Of a stretch of DNA of 64,000 nucleotides, positions 38,801 to 49,700 are shown piece after piece (position 1 is the stretch's first letter; each line of letters starts with the position of its first letter). A model generated the notes under the pieces. That model made no database searches, was not told the origin of the DNA, and saw nothing but the letters and a program-made list of their open reading frames with translations. The stretch is from assembly GCF_026151205.1 (NCBI RefSeq), contig NC_087078.1, positions 8,758,675 to 8,822,674 of the forward strand, read 5' to 3'. The DNA comes from Bolinopsis microptera (lineage: Eukaryota; Ctenophora; Tentaculata; Lobata; Bolinopsidae). Made by a program: the position numbers and the translations under genes.

Positions 38801-40647
38801 GGTGTAAATTGTGTTATAGGCTAGTTTTAAAGTTAAAAATCGAAAAGTTGCACACGTGGGGACACGCCCAAATTTATTTAAAATAGCTAAAATCACTAAA
38901 AATTTTGATTTTCACGATTTTTATCAACTTTGGAGTCCCATTGTGATCCAAGTTCTTTTTGAAATCTTCTGAAACTTTGCATGCTTATCAAACTATATAT
39001 TAAATACCACTATGAAAAAATTTACGGTGATTCAATATTGTATGCGCACGCAACGTCCGCTCAAAGTTTGCACGTGCGAAAGGTGAGAATTTTGCTCATT
39101 CGTGAATTTAATGCCAACTTGAATGAGTAAAAAGTGCCATATTCAGTCGGTTATCGACAGATATACCTAACTAAACACAAGGAAACGTTTTCAAAGGCAG
39201 AATTTCGAAATCGTCGGAATTACCTCCTTGTTAATGAAGTTTCGATTGTGTAAATTATCCTGACATTATAATCAAAAAGAGATGATATTTGACCAAAACC
39301 CATAATCATGGGTAGAGTGTACCGCTGCCAGTGTCTCTCTTTTCCAAACAAAAGGAAATGATATTAATTTGAGGAACCGTCCGCTAATGCAAATTGATAC
39401 CGAGAATGAAATCGGTCGCTCGCTTTTCCCATTCATTCACGGCTTACGAATTGTAATAAAGCTTATTAAATGGGAAAAGCGAGCGACCGATTTCATTCTC
39501 GGTATCAATTTGCATTAGCGGACGGTTCCTCAAATTAATATCATTTCCTTTTGTTTGGAAAAGAGAGACACTGGCAGCGGTACACTCTACCCATGATTAT
39601 GGGTTTTGGTCAAATTTAAGTATCTAGAAAAAAGAGAAAATAGTTTCAATTCAACTACTTGTGAGAAAGTCTTATCAAAGAAATGGTCTAACTCGACTAC
39701 ATGTACAACTGCAATGTAATCAACACTTTTTTCTTAATATTTTAGTTTTGGTAGTACTAGTGGTAATATTTGATGTCAAGATTCATATTCGGTGGTTCAG
39801 GTCGAAGGAGCAATCCCTTAGCATTTCAAAGGATGAAATGTCCACATTTTATTATAATAGTTTCAATCTTCAGAGAGTGGTAAAGAAGTGTCGGTGAATT
39901 TACCGAGTATGTCCTCAAGTCCTCTTGAAGTGAACCATGAGATGAAGAAAGCATTTTCCTGTGATGATGGGTCTTACTACTTCAAGTAATAACAAAATTA
40001 AAGTTTCGTAAAATATGTCTTGCAAACTTAAAGCTGCTAAGGTTCCAATGGAAGGATGTAATTAATTTGTTAGAAATTAGTTTTTATGTATGGTGCAGTA
40101 TGATTGATCAACTATATAATGAGCACGATTCTTCATGAAATTGAATAACTTTTTTTCAGATTTACGTTCGAGAATGGCCAACAATACACAACAAGCAAAG
40201 TGAAACTTGCGATGAAGAGGAGGTGTAGACCCCTCACTAAGCCACCAAACACAGTACTTACAAAGGTGAATTATTCTAGAGAGGAAATAACTTAATTTAT
40301 AATTATTTTTTATCAGCAGCAAAGATGTCTTATCTTTCGGTTTTTCCGATCTTATTTATATGGACTGATATAATAATCTGGGAGCGGAATACAAGAGAAA
40401 TTAAGTTCGTGTAATTTAAATTCAATTAATTCGTTTCTGTCTTCTGTTTAAAATATTTGTTCAATTCTAGGAGAAAGTGGCCGGCTCAAGCGACTACAAG
40501 TTGAAAGTTACCTGTGCTGATGATGATCCTACCTATGTGATAATGAACGAGGATAGAACTGAGGCCAGGTGCAATACCACAACGGGAAGATGGGATCACA
40601 CTACTCTTACTCCCTGTTGCAGAACCATCGACCCGACGGATGACTAG
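26891..40647 (+). CDS. Secreted LamG-TSP1-Ig-CCP multidomain protein, 23 exons, about 1690 aa
   Basis: Coding exons: 26891-27596, 27986-28165, 28329-28499, 28629-28934, 29087-29425, 29575-29883, 31308-31646, 31797-32105, 32284-32622, 32723-33028, 33453-33597, 33731-33825, 33973-34129, 34245-34426, 34581-34735, 34962-35047, 35317-35444, 36774-36893, 37115-37243, 37411-37587, 39874-39985, 40160-40265, 40471-40647. They join without a frame break (5073 nt). Order: signal peptide (about 1-24); LamG/pentraxin-like domain (about 30-235); TSP1 repeats (236-295, 296-352) with [15 protein letters not shown] and [15 protein letters not shown]; seven Ig-like exons (353-1101); two further Ig domains; Ig-like modules lacking cysteines; a cysteine-rich CCP-like tail (about 1597-1690). 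No membrane segment was seen. Most domain exons are phase 1-1, as in shuffled modules. It is probably an extracellular adhesion or recognition protein; no specific orthologue is recognised. I started at the ATG at 26891 because it opens the signal peptide. Confidence 0.8.
28629..33028 (+). other. Tandemly duplicated Ig-like exons of two alternating types
   Basis: Type A exons (28629-28934, 29575-29883, 31797-32105, 32723-33028) share [16 protein letters not shown], the VKWTTS tryptophan and TTYNCLITS. Type B exons (29087-29425, 31308-31646, 32284-32622) share [21 protein letters not shown] and FTYKCSVTS. Each has the Cys-Trp-Cys core of an Ig fold. The second and third A exons, all three B exons and parts of the introns are nearly identical, showing recent duplication of an A-B pair. 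One B copy (31308-31646) has CGT instead of GGT or GET after ELDV, giving an extra cysteine. Confidence 0.9.
30043..31276. repeat. 317-bp intronic tandem repeat, about four copies
   Basis: Copies start at 30043, 30360, 30677 and 30994 (GGCAGTTACGAAACTCGAGA) with only one or two differences. The array sits in the intron before the second B-type Ig exon. The homologous intron at 32106-32283 lacks it, so the insertion came after, or in only one copy of, the Ig-pair duplication. No open frame. Confidence 0.95.
35572..36706. mobile_element. hAT-type MITE (1135 bp) with internal minisatellite
   Basis: The terminal inverted repeat CAGAGGCACATATTAGGTGC at 35572 is matched inverted at 36686-36706. 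It is flanked by an exact 8-bp target duplication ACTTTGAG (35564-35571 and 36707-36714). Termini beginning CAG and an 8-bp duplication are hallmarks of the hAT superfamily. The subterminal regions carry repeated TGCGGAAA/GTGCGGTA motifs, which may be transposase-binding repeats. No transposase is encoded. It lies in an intron of the Ig gene. Confidence 0.85.
36120..36492. repeat. GGGCCTGGGTCACGGTCCCG minisatellite inside the hAT MITE
   Basis: About fifteen direct copies of a 21-24 bp unit (AAAGGGCCTGGGTCACGGTC variants) run here, with an internal higher-order duplication that includes a CACGTGGTAAC segment. Open frames through it are repeat artefacts. Confidence 0.9.
37656..37942. mobile_element. 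Short hAT MITE (287 bp)
   Basis: The ends CAGTGGCGTAACG and CGTTACGCCACTG form a 13-bp inverted repeat, flanked by an exact 8-bp duplication CCCCCTAT (37648-37655 and 37943-37950). The interior is rich in GGGGGGCGCC. It sits in the intron after the 37411-37587 exon. A diverged partial relative lies in PCCA at about 55517-55656. Confidence 0.9.
39287..39615. mobile_element. Perfect long-hairpin MITE
   Basis: Two exactly complementary arms of 147 nt (39287-39433 and 39469-39615) flank a 35-nt loop. Ends read ATTTGACCAAAACCC and its complement. There is no clear target duplication and no coding capacity. The perfect arms imply a recent insertion or gene conversion between arms. A transcript through this intron would form a 147-bp duplex. 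Confidence 0.85.
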
Positions 40648-40706
40648 ATCGAAACAAATTGGAAAATGATTATTCATTTATATTTTAATTATGAGCGATT
40701 GTTAAG

Positions 40707-40712
40707 AATAAA
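40707..40712 (+). terminator. AATAAA polyadenylation signal of the Ig gene
   Basis: The hexamer AATAAA lies 60 nt after the TAG stop at 40645-40647, a normal distance for a short 3' UTR. Confidence 0.5.
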
Positions 40713-41730
40713 ACTAAAATATGAATAGTCTATCGAGGTTCCTAAATCATGACTGCTGCTTTAACAATGTTGAATGTCTGATTTTATTTAATGATAGCTA
40801 CATTTTCTTTACTATTATTTCATTTTTTCTGTTTTGTTAACTGTATTCTGACTACAGTTTTTTTTTCCTTTTCAGTTACCTGTCCCTTCTGAAGTTCTGT
40901 TTTTTGTAGATATAAGTTTTCCCTGTGAAGATGTAAAAATATTATAATTTGCGAATAAATTCTTGAATAAAGCAATATATTGTTTAAATTTTCGTTTCCT
41001 ATAGACTGTAAGGCAAAATTTAAATTAATATGTTGGTTCAAGCAAAACTAAAATACAATATTATTTAATTTTTATGTTCAATGTAAAGAAAAAAGCATTT
41101 CTATAAAAAAGATGATAATGAATGACAATAGATGACAATTATCTAAAATTGCACGTTTATCATTCATTCTACGGTCTCAGCTTCAATATTCATTCACGCC
41201 GAATCTTATATCAAACTTTATTTTGTTGTAGAACTGAAAGCTATTAAATTGTATAGTTATCCATTATCTACGTTTCCAGTATCCAAACATCCTTCCTATA
41301 GCATTCAAATTAAAAATATTGAAATAGCTTAAACGACAGCCATCATCTTTTAACATGCCTCCGTAAACTTTAATTTACTTTAAATTCAAATAAAAGTTAA
41401 AATAAATTTGAGTATATTTACATTCAAATAAAAATAACCGGGATCTACGACTAGTGAAATAATTGTGAAATAAATTGTGAACATACTTTAAATAGCTTGT
41501 CCATAAAACAGATTCAGATTAATAATGCCAAATGCTATCACTTGATTTTCTGATCTCATGATTTGTGACATTTACAGCAATTTGTACTGCCAATCATACT
41601 CCTAGTCCTTCTGGCGCAGTGCCAATTTGTACTGCCAATGACCCGTGGGAAGATTCAGATTGTTTGAACTGTTTCAAGATGTGACAATGAGTTGGAAATG
41701 TCTCAACCTATTGTTGTGTCTCAACCTGTC
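40713..41730. other. Convergent intergenic spacer
   Basis: About 1 kb of AT-rich DNA lies between the 3' ends of the plus-strand Ig gene and the minus-strand cysteine-rich gene. No further gene is seen. Confidence 0.6.
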
Positions 41731-42315
41731 TCAATAATCGTAAATATGTCTCATCTGGTTGGCCCACAACAACTCCTTCTCCAGCTCACAGTAACAGTCT
41801 GTCTCGTCTATAATACAGGTATCATCGGACTGGTACAACATGTCCTCCCGAGCAGCCTCGTAACTAATACCTGAACACCAGCACGCACACTCAGCAGGTT
41901 TAGGTTTCCATTCTACAAAGAGGGGCTGGTTACCATGGTTACCAAAGTGAGGGGTTTCTGAAGCAGCTTTGTGGAGGGGAGGGGTTGTTGTTATAAAATC
42001 GTAGTTATCAGTAACAACATCATCATCACCACCATCATCCTCCTCAAGTTCAGCAAGCTGGTTAAACTGTGTCCTGTGTTGTGGGGGGAGGGTGGGGTTG
42101 AGGTGCTGGTTAGAAACGGATACCTGGCAGTAACAGAGCCGGTAGTTGAGACACACGTGAGTGTGGAGCAGCTGGAAGGTGTAGCCCTGGTATTTACAGG
42201 TCTCAGGAGGGGTCCCTGAGAAACTGACCGTGTTCAGCGGGAGGAGAGCGAGGGTGGCTACTTGGAGGAGCAGGGCTGCTGACATTAGCATGGTTACCTG
42301 AAATACTTTCAGCAT
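41731..42315 (-). CDS. Secreted acidic cysteine-rich protein, 194 aa, unknown family
   Basis: A single uninterrupted frame starts at ATG 42313-42315. Residues 1 to about 33 form a long hydrophobic signal sequence; an in-frame ATG at residue 10 would give a tighter signal peptide. Ten cysteines follow: an N-terminal group (40, 55, 61, 63 with a CYC pair) and a C-terminal group (143, 145, 147, 167, 174, 176, with CACWC and CYC). Between them lies a proline/glutamine segment and an acidic run LAELEEDDGGDDD (about 88-99). A TATA box lies 93 nt upstream. The even cysteine count and clustered C-x-C pairs fit a disulfide-bonded extracellular protein. I do not recognise a family and assign no function. 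Coding is supported by length, signal peptide, cysteine pattern and promoter. Confidence 0.65.
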   Translation of the reverse strand: MLKVFQVTMLMSAALLLQVATLALLPLNTVSFSGTPPETCKYQGYTFQLLHTHVCLNYRLCYCQVSVSNQHLNPTLPPQHRTQFNQLAELEEDDGGDDDVVTDNYDFITTTPPLHKAASETPHFGNHGNQPLFVEWKPKPAECACWCSGISYEAAREDMLYQSDDTCIIDETDCYCELEKELLWANQMRHIYDY

Positions 42316-42407
42316 CTTAGGAAACTTCTACGAGTACGAGTACAGAGCACAGAGTACAAGCACGAATCGGAATACAGACAGACTGAGTTAAAAGTAAAGA
42401 GCCGTAA

Positions 42408-42415
42408 TATTTATA
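42408..42415 (-). promoter_or_regulatory. TATA box of the cysteine-rich gene
   Basis: On the minus strand the sequence reads TATAAATA, 93 nt before the ATG at 42315. This is consistent with a 5' UTR of about 60-65 nt. Confidence 0.5.
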
Positions 42416-45400
42416 GTACTGTGTCAGGTGACGCAACAGTAACACGCACTAGCGCAGCATAATTGTCCTTATATTATATTATGGTTATACTTATATTATA
42501 TTATTAAATCACTGTAACACCTAGATGACAGATAACATGCTAATTATAACGGCGCCACAATAAATATTTGTCTGATCGAATTTGTTTAAGTTTACCAATA
42601 ATCCATTCCGACTTATCATTATATTTATACCTTGCACAGTTATATAATCAGAATATGTATAATCTTCACTTTTGACAATGGCCTACGAACTGTCATGTAA
42701 TGATGATGAAATATTATTCTGGTCTAAATCTATAAGTTAGAATGCGTTGTCAATATCATTACTGATAAAATTACCAGTATAACTATAATTCGAATAACTA
42801 TAGTATTTAAAAAAATCTGTCGATTAAAAGTAAAAGTTGCAATGAAGCATAGCCTCTAACTCAGACTGTAAATATTATCAACAATTTACAATTTAGTGAC
42901 ATTTAATTATCGAATGTTCCCAACTACTGCATACTTTTAAAGAATAAGATACTAGGTACTTAAAGAATGAGATTGATAATCGAAGACACGCAAGCAAAGC
43001 AATTTAAGACGTAGTATTTAAAGAAATATGCGACAAGATGGGTAGATGTAATACTCCAACAAATTAAATACAGTCTCTCCACGATGAAGCCAAGGAAACT
43101 AAAATCTAAGAGTGTGAATAAGGTGAAACGTGAACGTGGTTACCATTACCTGGGGACCAGTAAGGTTACCACTGCTGTTTAATCTTATTTAACGGAGGGA
43201 CTCATTCAAATTCAACAAGTCATTGTGTAGCTAGGATCAAGATTAAAAGCCCGACTTGCCATATAACATATTATTAACTTCAGCTCCAGTAAATTAACGT
43301 CATTTTACTGACGACAGACTGAAAATTACAGTACTTGAGCATCACTTTTGCTAAATCTCGAATATAATGGGATGAAACATCTCATTATGCTGTAGTGACA
43401 GGAACTGCAAAGCAGAGTATTAGTATGTACTAAAGTAAAATTCCCTGGTGCAAATTATTGCAGGTAATTACTTGAAAAGCATGAGAGAGAATTTCTGCAC
43501 GCCTATCAGTGACAGTAACGATTGTAACAATGTAACTGTTAAAGAAAATAGAAATTCACCTAGATTAGTCTGACTCTAAGTTGCAACCCATTCATCGGTC
43601 TAAGATAAGATTGTAGACGATATTTTAAAATTAAATGTTAGTGCGGTTTATTCGGACAAAGGCTCTAGAGCTCTGCAACTTCAAGCAATATCTTTATGTA
43701 GGAGCTTCAAGCAATTTAAGTCCCCTCCCTATTTCAAAGGACTAATCCTAAGTTCTAATTTTATCACGTCAACAAACTTTCAGTGTCAAGAACAACAATT
43801 ATCATCGTGCACTGATTATAGGTGTTGGCTGTTGGGTTTTACTCGTGGGAATAAGTTTAAATAATGTTTGCAACGATTACAACACGTAATTTAAAATACC
43901 GATGATCTAATCCACCTATTGTCAGTGATGATTGATCTCCTGAATAAGTTGACGGGAGCTTCACAGGTTCACGACTGATCCACGTCACGTGTTAACTGTA
44001 GGTCAGTCACTCTAAATACACGGCACGATGACTGATATATGGTGACGAGACTAACTTTCAGGCAGAACTTGAGATGAAGAACAATACGAATAGCATTGTA
44101 GAAGGATCGTTTTGTTGCCGTGCAAAACTGGGAGAACAAGCATAATTCAGTCAACCATTTCAAAGATTCTGCCAGGGAACAACGAAATCCAAAAATATCA
44201 TTTACACAATTCTGCTTCGTGAGGTGGAAGAAGGCTTCTGACTGACGTGCTGAGTGCTGGCTGACGTTCGACAAAGGGAGCGGCATGTCAGCTCTGCAAA
44301 CATACCTCACTGAGTCTGCAATGTCAAGGCATTTCTTACGCAAGTGCGTGTGGCCGTTATGATTTATGTCGGGAACTGAGAATTGAAAGATTTAGAATAC
44401 TACGACAACTCTGGTGTAGCCCTATTGGCCGAAGTAAGGGTTCCTGAACCATATTGGAAAACTTTTCATATTTACAATATCAGTATCACTATCAAACACC
44501 TGTGTGTTCTCAATTTGGGTCTGGGGTGTTCCGAAGTTAGGGCTCATCGAATAATTTGCCCTCTAAAAAACTGACTTTGGCCAAAACAAAAAAACGACCG
44601 GCAAACATCAAGCTAGATGCACACTCATGGCTTCATGGAAAATCATAAAAACAAATCACAACCGCCTTGCTACACGTTGCAAGCCTCTTGGTTACAACGT
44701 GTATCAACAACCGCCTGCAGAAGTGTCCACCTCAAAAAAAATGATTTTGCAAAAAATATGCAATTTTTGCAGAATCAGAAAATGCCCGTTTTTGGCATGT
44801 TGCCCGAAAATGTTTTGTGAGTGGCCCATAAAATACGATAATCCGTTGAGAAATCCGAACAAAACGTACAAGAGTAAAAAATTATTAACTTAAAATTATG
44901 TTCGCACATAAACTTCAAGAATGTGAGAGCAGGGTGGGAGGGTATAGCTGACGTTAGTAGAGGGTGGAAGGGCTTGTTGTTGTTGATGATGACCAGGTGA
45001 CAATAACTAAGAAGCCGCAGGTGATCTTATCTGTTTAGAACGATTCAAAATACCAAACGATACAGATGCGTTTTTGCGGTCGACTAAACACGCGGAAAAA
45101 TGAAGTCATAAATTAATAATAGTTGACGACTTGCACTTGTTTTAACGCAATAATTATGTTTATTAGATTTGATAAATTCCAGTAGATATTAATATCTCTT
45201 CATTTGCAACAAAGGTCCAAGAGATGATTGTTCCGATCGGATGATCGTGAGTTTACCAAGAAACTTTTGGTGATACCAAGAAACACCACTGATCATGTGG
45301 TGAAATGAACTGCAATTATGTGGCAGACTATGCTCCATCATAACTCATTTAGAGGGAACTAATATGACTACAAAATGTAGAAACTGGTGACAATAAATCC

Positions 45401-46702
45401 CATTATTCGACTTAAAATGTAACAAAAATGACGAATGACTGGGTCAGTCAACCTGGTCAGCACAAAGCACAGCTGGTGTTCGTTAGTTAACACTGTTACA
45501 TCACCACAATCACAGACGTAACATAAGCCACTAAGGTAGCCTTGAACCGGACACGAGGCCGGAGGACACTCCGCAAGCAACCGAGGTTGCCATGATGTGA
45601 GAGATTAAATTCACAGGATATTTATACCTGGCGTTGGTAATATTCACGTACTGTCATAATGACCATGGTACGGTCTGTCCAGGCGTAATCAACTTACTGA
45701 TTACCGGACCTTCTCATTTCATTACTTTTACAGGTGGGGGTCATGAGTATATACAGGTCTCCAGGTGCCAACTGAAGTCAGTACGCGAGTTTTCACCCAT
45801 CCCTATCGATGTCAGTGACGATTACTCACAATCGCTCAGTGACGATTACTCATAAATCGGTGCATGACAAATTTAAAATCATTTTAAATTTAGAGAGCCC
45901 ATTAAACTAGAGAAATGTGGACCCAAATTTATTAAAATCCTTGCTCTATGATCATAACTCATACATGTGTTGAGGATGAGAATTGGAGAGACGTTTATAG
46001 CAATTAAATTCAGGTTGGTAAAATTCCAAATTTCTCTGGTAAATGGCGGAATTCACTCACACTCCCGTGATAAGATAACAAATAAATCACGTCCATTATT
46101 ATAATCTATAAATTATGGAAAAAACTAGAGATCAATATTATTCTTTCACAACAACAGGAAAAGTCATAACAAGATACTTAAAAAGCAACCACATAAGATA
46201 ATATCTAACAACCCTAACATGTAAAGAACAAAATCTATCAAACACATTTAAATATCCTAAATCTGGTCCACAAAGAACTTGGTTAATTGGTAGCGGTATT
46301 TCAATTTTTACCAAAAGACAGCCATAACTTTAACATATTTTCATGGCAGGAACATAATATCTCGTACGAGAAAGATTTGCTGCTAAAAGCTCAGAATTAC
46401 ACTAGAAATAGTCTAATAGCTCGATATTTAGCGGCCAGTGTTTCTCGGCTCCTGTAAAGTTTTAAATTTGGATGTTTCGGTTACCACTCGCAATGACCAA
46501 GTCTCACCACAAAAACATGAAATACTACTAAAGATAATAACTTAGCTAATATACAAATCATCCTATCCTATGCACTCTACAATCGGTCTCAGTATGAAAC
46601 AAGTCTAAAGACCGTAGGTACGGCGAGTGTAAGATTACCTTATATGGAAGTGGTACTTCGGCAACACTACCATATAAGGTAACGTACAATAATGCCTCAG
46701 TA
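42416..46702. other. Intergenic DNA
   Basis: About 4.3 kb with no supported exon. Composition is AT-rich with scattered short open frames that lack splice context, signal peptides or known motifs. Confidence 0.5.
46635..46683 (-). other. Stem-loop in the PCCA 3' UTR
   Basis: TTACCTTATATGG pairs with CCATATAAGGTAA (13 bp), then one mismatch, then four more pairs around a 12-nt loop, starting 19 nt after the PCCA stop. It could be an RNA regulatory element or the terminal hairpin of a small MITE. Confidence 0.5.
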
Positions 46703-49700
46703 TCAATAGAATTCCAGAATCTTCTGATCCCCCTCTACAACTTCTCCGACGCTAGCCCAAATCTTCTTAATCTTACCGCTTTTCGGAGCCTGCAAAGATT
46801 AAAGAAATCAGATTATTCTATCCAAATCTAGACGAACAGTAAACCGAGTTGTTATTGTCCACTACTTTGGTGCCAGGTTTGTGCCAGCAAGTCATGACTC
46901 TAGTCAGTGACCTTTGGCGAGATCTGCAGACATTTGTTAGTCCTCTTGCAGAAAACGAAATCGCCATGTAGTAAACATTTGGTGGGTTATCTGTGCCGAA
47001 AATAATCGGAAACCAGTAAATAGTAATTTACTATGATAACCGACAACCAGTAAGTGACTGTAATCAATACTGTAATAGTTAATAATTGTATTACATACTG
47101 GACCACGTACTGGAAAAACGGGCAAATAACAGATTCAGAATTGAACAATTCAGAGGATGAATGGGGGTGGGGGGATTTGTAAGTTAATCAATCTAACAAT
47201 GAAGTTATTAACCTTGAGAGAGTTGTTCATCTTCATAGCCACCACTACAGCTACCTCAGTTCCCTCCAGTACCTCATCACCCTCCTCTACGCTAATGGAG
47301 GAGAGACTACCTGATAAAGGAGGTGTGGTTAGAATCACTATAAAGGTGGGATTATTGTTACGTGCCTCAAAATCCCCCTCATAGTATGATACAAAACAGT
47401 AATTGAGGGGAGGGTTTATCGCCGTTTACTTTTTTAAACTTCTCACAATTCTTGCCATTCTTGTCATTAATCTATGTTGACAGTTCCAGAAATAGATGAC
47501 TCATTGTGATGACCCCTATAATTGTTACAGAGTAAACAGTAACGACCCTGGTAACCCAGGTTACTTACCAGGTTACCCTGGTTACTTTCCAGGTTACCCT
47601 GGTTACTTACCAGGTTACCCTGGTTACTTACCAGGTAACCCTGGTTACTTACCAGGTAACCCTGGTTACTTACCAGGTTACCCTGGTTACTTACCAGGTT
47701 ACCCTGGTTACTTACCAGGCATGGGTGAGATGAGGAGGTTGGAAGTGTCCTCCTTTACCTTGACAGGCATTGAATCCATGAAGCGTTGTTGAAGAGGTGT
47801 TAGTACTGTGATCTGGCGCTTACAACACCGGTATCTTAGTGTGTGTGTTACTCCTAGTTGGAAGTAGTGTTATTACGGGCAACATTTTATGATCTAATAA
47901 TATCTCAATAGGCTAATCTAGGGTCTAAGAATGTCTCGATAAGGTGATCTAAGGATGAGATTATAGGTAGGTGACCTAAGAATACCGTGAAGCTTCAGCA
48001 AGTACGAGCGTGACTTGAAGAACCCCGAATCGATGATTACTGACAAATTAAATCTGATTTCATACTCAACAATAATTCCTATAAGATTAACAAATATATT
48101 AATATGGTTCATCACTTCCGGACGTTCCGATCTGTAACAAAAATACTTGGCGTGTCTGAATTAACTATTATATGCGTTGGATGTTTATAATTGCAATGGA
48201 AACGGAATCGAGCTCAAAAAGCCTCAAATGGCGGATTACAGCATAAAAGTAAAAGCAATGTTCAAATCGTTACCAGAAAGTTCATCTTATCAGCAAAGCG
48301 GCAGATAAGGATTAAACGATTATTGTTAAATATTGTTACAAACCGTCAAATTGAAGATGTTGCAGGGCAACAGTGTTGGCAGAGTTCAGCTTGAATTCTT
48401 GTAGAGCACCAAATACTCCGCCTAACGAGGGTTTAGTAATTAGAACCATCAAGATCGATATTTCCCCAATCAAACAACGAATGAGTTTCAAAAATTCCAA
48501 CAAGGTCTTTATAACATTGGTAGAATTATTTAGAACCTCCGGATTCTAATTATTCAGCTTATTATACACTTTTCGATAAGTTTCTTATTTAGTGCTCGCC
48601 TCGCTTGTTACACGAGAACACTGCTTACTGGGTAACTTTGTGTGTAATTTTACAAGATTTCCCGGGTTCTAGAAGCAACAGAGAAAAGGTTAGTTTGTGG
48701 AAATAAGACACGTACAATTGTACGTGTCTTACTTAAGAGCTTAAGTAATCGGAGACATTGATTGGTGGATAGAAAAACTGCTGAAGTGACTGATTTAGTC
48801 AAGTAGGCAGTTACTTGCTAGTTATTTCATAGTGAAGGAACTTAAATAGATTTAATTGAAAACGTAAGCCGATTTTGAGGATGTAGTGCCGATCTGAATA
48901 TCCCCTCACTATGAATATTATTTTTGGTAAAACTAACCGGAGGGGTTAACAGTGACAGTTGTGTCCTCAAAGGTAACAGTGTAATCTCCTTTCTGTACAT
49001 TAACAGTAACAGGAACTTTATCTTCGTCACAACTTATTATGTACTCAAACCTACCCTGATAAAAAGAGAGTAAGACAAGAGTTACCATGGTTACTACAGT
49101 TACCATGGTTACCATGGTTACTACAGTTACCATGGTTGCCATGGTTACTACAGTATACTACTCGGACTACTGTTGTAAGTAAAGAGTTAATATCCGCACA
49201 AAAACTTGATATTGACGGAAAAAGCGTTTATATGGTTTGTTTTACGTCAACATGATGCATTAAAGACGTGATTCAATAGGAAAATTCTCGTGAGGAGTTG
49301 AGGAACATTTGTTTACTTTAATAGTAAGTACCCGCTCAGCAGAGGAGAGAGGTGATGCACATTTGTTTATTTTTAAGGGTAAGTACCCGCTCAGCAGAGA
49401 AATGCACATTTTGTATTATGGAACGCTTGTAACAAGGTCAAAAGGAAATCGCAGCACGTGCAGAATCGCGATTTTTCCAGTTCTCCGTGACAAATTGCGC
49501 ATTTTTCTTTAAATCCGAGGACCAAATTTACGCATTCTTCTTTAAATCTGAGGGCCAAATATCACGTTCTTTACAACTATAAAGGCCCCTTCCGGCCATT
49601 GCCACTGCGAATTTAACCTAAAGTCCTGAAATCGAAAAAAAAAAACATAATACAAAATGTGCATCACCTCTCTCCTCTGCTGAGCGGGTACTTACTATTA

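Noticed and set aside
47496-47792. Plus-strand open frame with GYPGYLPG repeats, resembling a structural glycine-tyrosine protein
   Set aside because: It is the antisense of the PCCA splice-donor repeat and the flanking PCCA exon; the minus strand explains it fully.
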